Made by a program: the position numbers and the translations under genes. A stretch of 57,440 nt of DNA, from contig NZ_JAUOEK010000093.1 in assembly GCF_030540835.1 (NCBI RefSeq), forward strand, positions 1 to 57,440, given 5' to 3'. Shown here piece after piece: positions 51,846-57,440 of this stretch; the stretch's first letter is position 1; every line of letters starts with the position of its first letter. The DNA comes from Flavivirga aquimarina (GTDB taxonomy: Bacteria; Bacteroidota; Bacteroidia; Flavobacteriales; Flavobacteriaceae). Below the pieces are notes generated by a model. It was not told where the DNA came from. It saw only the letters and a program-made list of their open reading frames with translations, and did not search any database.

Positions 51846-54338
51846 ATGGAAAACACAATCAACATTGGAATAGACTTAGGAACCACCAATTCCGCAATTG
51901 CAAAATTTGTAAAAGGAGACGTAATTGTTTTCAATAATCCTTTAGACTATGGACGTTCAACACTGCCGTCAGTCGTTTATTATAAAAAAGACAGAATTGT
52001 TGTCGGAAACAAGGCAAAGGAATATTTAGAAAGAGATCCTAAAAATGTTGTTGGTCTTTTTAAACGTAAAATGGGAACATCCGAAAGTTTTCAAATAAAA
52101 TCTATAAACGAATCGAAAACACCAGTTGACCTTTCTGCACAAGTATTAAAAGAATTAAAAACATTTGTAAATACAGGCGACATATTGGAATCTGTTGTTA
52201 TTACAATACCAGCTTCGTTTGATTCTATACAATCCAACGCAACCAAAGAAGCAGGAAAACAAGCAGGTTTTAAACAAGTTGTGTTACTTCAAGAACCAAT
52301 TGCAGCAAGTTTGGCTTATGCCAATATGAAAAAATCAAAAGAACTGACAGATGGAAATTGGCTTGTTTATGATTTAGGTGGTGGTACTTTTGATGTTGCA
52401 TTAGTAAGAATAAAAGATGGCGAAATGAAAGTTGTTGACCACGAAGGCGATAACTTTTTAGGTGGTTCTGATTTTGACCGTTTAATTGTAGAAAAATTAA
52501 TAATTCCTAAAATTTCAGAGCAATATACTTTTGAGGATTTAGAAAATCAAATGAAAAGTGCTACTGGAAAATACAATGCAAAATATTATTCTCTTTTAAA
52601 CCAAGCAGAGGAAGCAAAAATTAGATTGTCAGCAGTATCATCAGCAGAAATTATTGTGGAGAGAATGGAAGATGAAGAAGGCAATGAAGTTGATATGGAA
52701 ATTACAATTACTAAATCAGAATTTAATGACTTAATTAAAGATTCAATTGACGGAACAATTGAAATGATAAAAACCATACTAACAAGAAACTCATTAACAT
52801 CAAATGATGTTCAATTTAATTTAATGGTTGGTGGTTCTACATTTATACCTTTTGTAAGACAACGTGTTGAAGAAGTTTTGCAAATACCTGTAAACTGTGA
52901 AATTGACCCAACGACTGCTGTTGCTATTGGTGCGGCATATTATGCGGCAACAAAACAAAAAGAAATTTCAAAAGATGAATCTGATAAAAAACAATATTCA
53001 ATTTCTATAAAAGCAAGCTACAATAAAGCATCAAAGGAAACTGACGAGTTTTTTGCTGCAAGAATCAAAGGGAATACCGATGGACTATTTTATAAAATAG
53101 TACGTCAAGATGGTGGATTTGATTCAGGTTTAAAAGAGCTTTCAGAAAGAATAAATGAAGATTTGCCTTTAGTTGAGAATGCTTATAATTTCTTCACATT
53201 GACAGTTTATGATGTCCAAAATAATGTTATAGAAACTGGTATTGAACCTATTGGGATTAATAGTGGCTTTGGCATAAGTGGACAACCCCTTCCAGAAGAT
53301 ATTTGTTTAGAGGTTGACGACTACGATAATCCAGGTCAAACACGATTAGCTTTGATTTTTGAACGTAATTCTGTTCTTCCTACAAAAAGGACTTTGACGT
53401 TTCCAATTAACAAACCAATTTTGAAAGGCAATGAATTTGACAGACTTTGGATAAATGTTTATGAAGGACCGCAAACATTATTACCAGAAGCCAATAAACT
53501 TATAGGTGTCATTGAAATTTCGGGCAAACAAGTTTCAAGAGATATTGCCAAAGGTTCTGACCTTGAAATTACTATTATGATTTCTGAAAGCAGAGACGTT
53601 ACTGTTTCTGGTTACCTAAATATGTCCGACCAAGAATTTAAGAACGTTTTTAATCCAAAAGAAAGAGATACAAACATTACTTTACTAAAAGATCAAGTAA
53701 CAGACTTATCATCCAAACTTGATGAAGAAATTGAGTTGGCGACTGAAAAAGAAGATTATGAAACCGCAGGTGCTTTATCTATAGTAAAAAAGGAAATGGA
53801 AGCAGTTGCAGATGAAGCTGAAAAACTTACTGATGATGATGTAACTGATAAACGTTACCAATTGGAAGACAAGAAAAGAAAAATTGCACAAAAAATAGAT
53901 AGTGCAACAAAAAATAAACGCCTTCAAAAAGCAATGGACTATTACTACGAAACTAAAGCCGATTGTGAAGAACTTATTGAAAATTCAGGAAATGACCACG
54001 AGCGTAAAACATTTAACGACATTGTATCTCAAGAAAGTGCTTTTATGTCAACTAAAAGCCCATTGAAAATTCAAGAAAAGTCAGATGAATTTCACAGTAT
54101 TATTGGACAAATCAGATGGCGAACACCAGATTTCCTAAAAAGAATATTTGCAAGTCTTTTACAAGACCAAGCAAAAATGAACGACCTATCCCAAGCAAAA
54201 AGTCTTATTGATGCAGGTAATTTCGCTATTGAAAGTCAAAATTGGGATAGATTAAGAGAAATAAACTTTGGACTGCTTGATTTATTACCAAGAGGTTCTA
54301 AAGAAGATATAACAACTAAAATTGGATTTGGATTATGA
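51846..54338 (+). CDS. Divergent, long Hsp70-family chaperone
   Basis: 830 residues against about 640 for DnaK. The nucleotide-binding domain is complete: phosphate-1 IGIDLGTTNSAIAKF (7-21), VITIPASFDSIQSNATKEAG (118-137), phosphate-2 YDLGGGTFDVAL (175-186) and adenosine motif MVGGSTFIP (327-335). After about 375 the substrate-binding part is unlike DnaK. A beta-rich region is followed by a long acidic coiled coil (about 610-710) and a helical C-terminus. The DnaK linker DVLLLD and the C-terminal EEVD-like tail are absent. ATG 51846 is used; an in-frame upstream start would overlap the GrpE-like gene. Confidence 0.85.
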   Translation: MENTINIGIDLGTTNSAIAKFVKGDVIVFNNPLDYGRSTLPSVVYYKKDRIVVGNKAKEYLERDPKNVVGLFKRKMGTSESFQIKSINESKTPVDLSAQVLKELKTFVNTGDILESVVITIPASFDSIQSNATKEAGKQAGFKQVVLLQEPIAASLAYANMKKSKELTDGNWLVYDLGGGTFDVALVRIKDGEMKVVDHEGDNFLGGSDFDRLIVEKLIIPKISEQYTFEDLENQMKSATGKYNAKYYSLLNQAEEAKIRLSAVSSAEIIVERMEDEEGNEVDMEITITKSEFNDLIKDSIDGTIEMIKTILTRNSLTSNDVQFNLMVGGSTFIPFVRQRVEEVLQIPVNCEIDPTTAVAIGAAYYAATKQKEISKDESDKKQYSISIKASYNKASKETDEFFAARIKGNTDGLFYKIVRQDGGFDSGLKELSERINEDLPLVENAYNFFTLTVYDVQNNVIETGIEPIGINSGFGISGQPLPEDICLEVDDYDNPGQTRLALIFERNSVLPTKRTLTFPINKPILKGNEFDRLWINVYEGPQTLLPEANKLIGVIEISGKQVSRDIAKGSDLEITIMISESRDVTVSGYLNMSDQEFKNVFNPKERDTNITLLKDQVTDLSSKLDEEIELATEKEDYETAGALSIVKKEMEAVADEAEKLTDDDVTDKRYQLEDKKRKIAQKIDSATKNKRLQKAMDYYYETKADCEELIENSGNDHERKTFNDIVSQESAFMSTKSPLKIQEKSDEFHSIIGQIRWRTPDFLKRIFASLLQDQAKMNDLSQAKSLIDAGNFAIESQNWDRLREINFGLLDLLPRGSKEDITTKIGFGL

Positions 54339-54802
54339 AAACAGAAGCGTTTCAAAATTTGTTATTAAAGTCTGCTATTTCTGTAATGGCTTGTGATGGT
54401 TCAATTGATGAATCTGAAATTGCAGAAATCAAGAATATGGCTGCTAATGAAATTTATTTTATGGGTTTTGATATAGAAGAACCTTTTGAAAAAAGTTTAA
54501 GATATATAAAACAGAATGGAAAAAAAGCAATTAATGAATATTTGAGCGAATTAAGTCAACTAAACCTTAATGAAAAGCGAGAACTTTTATTAATTGAAGT
54601 TTTAATCCGAACAATTGAATCGGATAATAAAATTGAAGATAGTGAAATAAAGTTTCTTCAAATGGTAAAGTCGAAACTTGGTATTTCGGAAGAAACAATA
54701 ATCACTCAATTTCCAAAACAAATGAAATACTTGATTGACTTTCAAAACTATGGTTTACACGAAGAATTTACAGATGAAATTGAGTTGGCAAACGATAATT
54801 AA
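54335..54802 (+). CDS. TerB-like helical protein
   Basis: 155 residues, all helical, with TerB-type metal-site segments SVMACDGSIDESEIAEIKNM and TIESDNKIEDSEIKFLQMVKSKLG (the paired D-G-x-I-x-x-x-E and D-x-x-I-x-x-x-E motifs). TerB-like proteins act in membrane-linked stress responses. It overlaps the Hsp70 gene by 4 bp (ATGA), so it belongs to the same complex or response. Confidence 0.7.
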   Translation: MKTEAFQNLLLKSAISVMACDGSIDESEIAEIKNMAANEIYFMGFDIEEPFEKSLRYIKQNGKKAINEYLSELSQLNLNEKRELLLIEVLIRTIESDNKIEDSEIKFLQMVKSKLGISEETIITQFPKQMKYLIDFQNYGLHEEFTDEIELANDN

Positions 54803-55079
54803 GATAGTTCTTACGGTTCTATTTTTCCTGTGCTTATTAGATATGTCGTACGGATTTTATCAATTGGTGCGTTTTATAGCATTAATCGGATTTGGAGTTT
54901 TGGCATATAAAGCGATTGAAGAAAATAAGAATACGGAAATGATTATTTATGGTGGACTAGCGCTACTCTTTCAACCATTTTTTAAAATCGCACTTGGAAG
55001 AGAAATATGGAATATTGTGGACGTTATTGTCGGAGTTGGGCTTATTGCAAGCTTGTTTATGATTAAAACAAAAAGTTAA
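54774..55079 (+). CDS. DUF6804 small membrane protein
   Basis: 101 residues from ATG 54774, overlapping the TerB-like gene by 29 bp. Three or four membrane helices: IIKIVLTVLFFLCLLD, FIALIGFGVLAYKA, IYGGLALLFQPFFKIALGREI and WNIVDVIVGVGLIASLF. The last two match the DUF6804 family. Function unknown. It is the last gene of the island. The longer upstream frame would have no supporting features. Confidence 0.7.
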   Translation: MKLSWQTIIKIVLTVLFFLCLLDMSYGFYQLVRFIALIGFGVLAYKAIEENKNTEMIIYGGLALLFQPFFKIALGREIWNIVDVIVGVGLIASLFMIKTKS

Positions 55080-55661
55080 AAGCCTTACATTTCTTCCAAA
55101 CCAATATAAAACTTTGGAAAACCAAACAGAACTCAGAAAGCTAGTGATTAACAATCCATAAAGTAATAGTGTTTAATCGCTAAAACAAAAATAAGTAAAT
55201 ATAAAATGGTCTGTGTTTAACCGAAAAGTAACATTTCAAAACTCGTTACTATTATACTAGACATGAAAAACTTTAAATTATGATATTTTATAGAGGAAAC
55301 GGGTGGTCGTTTTTGCTCTTATTGGAATTCTATACACCATCTTGAGTGTTTTAAATTTAAATATTAGTGATTGGCACAGTTATGAAAACATGAAATGTAA
55401 GACTTGTAACAACGATGATATTGAACCAATTATAATTTTAAACTTCGAATTATCAGCTTTTAAGGAGTTTGAAAATTTACACACTAAATAAATATAATAA
55501 TTTTACGAAGTTAGAGACTTCGCAAAGCAGGGGGAAATAATAAATACAGAATAAAAAATAAGACATAGCAAAGACTAAAACGACAATAGATCCTATTCGT
55601 CGCCTACAACACTTAATGTAGCGATAAAAACTAAATTCAAAGAAAAACAACCCCCAAAAAA
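55080..55661. other. Mostly gene-free gap after the Hsp70 island
   Basis: 582 bp. The first 200 bp and the last 170 bp hold no coding signal. A small hairpin CGAAGT-TAGAG-ACTTCG lies at 55516. The middle contains the possible broken gene described separately (55280-55491). The segment could be a junction where the island was joined to the resident chromosome. Confidence 0.4.
55280..55491 (+). pseudogene. Possible frameshifted small membrane-protein gene
   Basis: ATG 55280 begins MIFYRGNGW, the typical start of small bacterial membrane proteins, but the frame stops after about 21 codons. One base over, the frame from GTG 55303 continues VVFALIGILYTILSVLNLN and then a soluble tail with CKTCNND to a stop at 55491. 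A single missing or extra base near 55300 would join the two. It may be a broken gene or chance. Confidence 0.3.
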
Positions 55662-56438
55662 ATGACAGCTAAAACAATAAACGAAGTCATAGAAAACCTA
55701 GAACAAATCATTCAGCAGTCCATAAAAGAAGAAAGCACACTTGGATATTTCGCGGCTTTATATCAAAATGTAACAATAAATATAAAAGAAAAAATAGGCA
55801 CAAATTATTTCGATGATGATAAAAGGATGGAACAATTGGATGTTATTTTTGCGAACCGTTACTTAGCAGCATACTCAAAATATAAAGAAGAAAAGGAAGT
55901 AACAAAATCGTGGGCAATAGCTTTTAAATCATCGACAAATAGTATGCTAATAGTATTACAGCATTTGTTACTAGGTATGAATGCGCATATAAATTTAGAC
56001 TTAGGCATAGCAGCATCAGAAGTAACAGACGCAAAAACCATAAAATTACTAGAATCAGATTTTAATAAAATAAACGAACTACTGGCAACATTGGTAGGAG
56101 AAGTCCAAAAAGATTTAGCAGAAATCTGGCCTACGCTTCTAAAAATTTTAAAATTCACAAAAAAGGTAGACGATTTTTTAATAAATTTTAGCATGAAATT
56201 AGCTAGAGATAAAGCTTGGGAATTCGCAAACCAATTAGTTAAAGGCGATGGCGAACAAAAAGAAAAACTAATAGAGTTAAAGGATCTTGAAGTATCAAAA
56301 CTATCAGAAAAAATAATAAACCCCGGTATTTTAGTGAAACTATTATTTATAATAATAAGAATAGGAGAACGAGGAAAACCTTCAGACAAAACTAAGAAAC
56401 TGGAAAAGCTAATCGAAAATAAATTAAACAACCACTAA
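55662..56438 (+). CDS. DUF5995 family protein
   Basis: 258 residues, helical. YFAALYQNVTINIKEKIG, MEQLDVIFANRYLAAY and the signature LQHLLLGMNAHINLDLGIA mark the DUF5995 family. The His-Asn-His arrangement (QHLLLGMNAHIN) could bind a metal. Reaction unknown. Apparently transcribed alone. Confidence 0.85.
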   Translation: MTAKTINEVIENLEQIIQQSIKEESTLGYFAALYQNVTINIKEKIGTNYFDDDKRMEQLDVIFANRYLAAYSKYKEEKEVTKSWAIAFKSSTNSMLIVLQHLLLGMNAHINLDLGIAASEVTDAKTIKLLESDFNKINELLATLVGEVQKDLAEIWPTLLKILKFTKKVDDFLINFSMKLARDKAWEFANQLVKGDGEQKEKLIELKDLEVSKLSEKIINPGILVKLLFIIIRIGERGKPSDKTKKLEKLIENKLNNH

Positions 56439-56482
56439 CAAAAACAGATCTTCCATTTTGAAAAAAGTCTTACATTTATGCT

Positions 56483-57106
56483 ATGGATATAAAACTAACT
56501 AAAGAAGAAAAAATTAAAATCCTGAATTCCGATGATATTTACGGAATCATGCAGCGTATTTTATTGCGAGAAGGTAAAATTGACCAGAACAGAGAGCACT
56601 TTTGGGTTCTTGGATTGGCAAATAACAATCGCATTCTTTTTATAGAACTCATTAGTTTAGGAACTGTAAATGAAACACTGGCAGACCCCATGGAGGTTTT
56701 TAGTTTTGCTTTGCAAAAAAGAGCTGTAAAAATAGTTTTATGCCATAACCACCCAAGTGGCGAATTAAAACCATCGGATGCAGATAAAGACATAACCGAT
56801 AGGTTAATTCAAGTTGGAATTATTGTAAAAACCGAAGTTATCGATCATTTGATAATATCTGATGAGAGTTATTTTAGTTTTTCTAATGTTGGACTGTTTG
56901 ACGAATTGAAAAAAAGCACCAAGTATGTACCTAAATTCGTGTTGGAACAAAGAATTAAAAAAGAAGCAACCAAAATTGCAGAAAAAAATAAAACAATTGA
57001 AATTGCAAAGCAATTAAAAAGAAATGGTGCTGATGATGAAATGATTGCAGCATCGACAGGACTTTCAATCGAGGACGTTAAAAAACTACGAGTTCGAAAA
57101 AAATAA
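56483..57106 (+). CDS. RadC-like JAB-domain protein with HTH-like tail
   Basis: 207 residues. JAB/MPN metalloprotease-like domain: AVKIVLCHNHPSGELKPSDADKDIT, with the H-x-H-P-S-G-x7-D metal motif, then VEVIDHLIISDESYFSF-type strands. The N-terminal helix-hairpin-helix of full RadC is missing. Residues about 170-205 (EIAKQLKRNGADDEMIAASTGLSIEDVKKL) resemble the HTH-like tail of Rpn/PD-(D/E)XK nucleases. RadC-like JAB proteins often accompany mobile elements. A role in DNA metabolism is inferred. Confidence 0.85.
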   Translation: MDIKLTKEEKIKILNSDDIYGIMQRILLREGKIDQNREHFWVLGLANNNRILFIELISLGTVNETLADPMEVFSFALQKRAVKIVLCHNHPSGELKPSDADKDITDRLIQVGIIVKTEVIDHLIISDESYFSFSNVGLFDELKKSTKYVPKFVLEQRIKKEATKIAEKNKTIEIAKQLKRNGADDEMIAASTGLSIEDVKKLRVRKK

Positions 57107-57308
57107 AAACAGTCTAAGCAAACACATATCAAACTTTCGTAATATTTAAGACCTTATAATATTATAGTGTTTGTTTCATTTTTAAGTAAGTCAAACTATT
57201 CCTATTTTTTAGCAGAAAAACGCTGTGAGTAAATTAACTAGCTTTTTTCTGGAAACAGCTTCATAAAAAACAATGTCTAGAATCTAATAAAGCTTGTTGT
57301 TAATCGAA

Positions 57309-57440
57309 AAGAATTCCTCGAGGCTCTGCCTCGGGGTTTCCGTTGAAATTGTCATTCCCGTGAAAACGGGAATCTAAATACAGAATTTCGGTTTTTGACC
57401 TTTTTAGGTCAAAATGAAACCAGCGAAATACCTCTATGGC
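57309..57440. repeat. Composite multi-hairpin intergenic repeat, copy 2 (cut by window end)
   Basis: Same scaffold as 491-679 but with other stems: CGAGGC/GCCTCG, then GGGGTTTCC, ATTCCCG/CGGGAAT and TTTTGACCT/AGGTCAAAA, then ATGAAACCAGCGAAA and CCTCTATGGC. The stems differ while their pairing is conserved. The rest of the 57107-57308 gap has no gene. Confidence 0.65.

Noticed and set aside
55859-56431. 190-codon antisense open frame in the DUF5995 gene
   Set aside because: Ser/Phe-rich translation typical of the complement of an AT-rich helical gene; the sense protein has a clear family signature.
1-57440. Transposases, integrases, prophage, tRNA or rRNA genes
   Set aside because: None recognised on either strand; mobile-like features are limited to small repeats and the GIY-YIG gene.

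Overview
The window looks like chromosomal DNA of a marine-type Flavobacteriaceae (Bacteroidota). It is very AT-rich and has almost no Shine-Dalgarno sites. Promoters, where visible, carry the Bacteroidota -7 box TAnnTTTG. It also has a type IX secretion sorting tail, FecI/FecR/TonB-receptor trios, DUF4252 and DUF5777 proteins and flavobacterial intergenic palindromes. No rRNA, tRNA, CRISPR array, transposase or prophage genes were seen.

Region 1 (1-12935) is a secreted-peptide (RiPP-like) biosynthesis locus. A small 'GG-leader' precursor with six cysteines lies behind a structured leader RNA and has its own terminator. It is followed by a peptidase-containing ABC exporter, an HlyD-type adaptor, three glycosyltransferases, a protein resembling the thiopeptide-type/LanB C-terminal domain, two sulfotransferases, two LanC-like toroids and an APS kinase that could make PAPS locally. 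A decayed second copy of the LanB-C-like gene lies before the APS kinase. The combination suggests an exported, glycosylated and sulfated peptide, and is my main candidate for an undescribed system.

Region 2 (13224-18268) is a minus-strand set of envelope proteins: OB-fold, ankyrin, DOMON/T9SS, DUF5777 barrel, mono-haem lipoprotein and YceI, plus an acidic lipoprotein. Region 3 (18375-22343) is an ECF sigma factor, FecR anti-sigma factor and STN-type TonB receptor. Region 4 (22340-25665) holds a thioesterase, a DUF3307/SatD pair and RmuC. The satD gap is filled by five 20-bp palindromes at an exact 28-bp period.

Region 5 (25846-36519) is a cobalamin uptake and salvage locus: BtuD/BtuC/BtuF-like ABC transporter, cobC/cobS/cobT/cobU, a cobalamin riboswitch, a BtuB-like receptor, and two Dph6-like PP-loop ATPases on its flanks. 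A GIY-YIG nuclease bracketed by inverted REP-like repeats interrupts it. Region 6 (36533-49494) is mostly housekeeping: S41 protease, ECF sigma/anti-sigma with two DUF4252 proteins, purB, HEAT-like protein, haem-binding protein, glycosyltransferase, cupin, sirtuin, TrmH, SRPBCC and VOC proteins.

Region 7 (49758-55079) is a compact Hsp70-type island behind a textbook Bacteroidota promoter. It encodes a membrane protein with a possible degenerate J-domain, a short GrpE-like factor, a long divergent Hsp70, a TerB-like protein and a DUF6804 membrane protein; this is the second candidate for a little-described system. The window ends with a broken small ORF, a DUF5995 protein, a short RadC/JAB protein and a second copy of the multi-hairpin repeat first seen near position 500.
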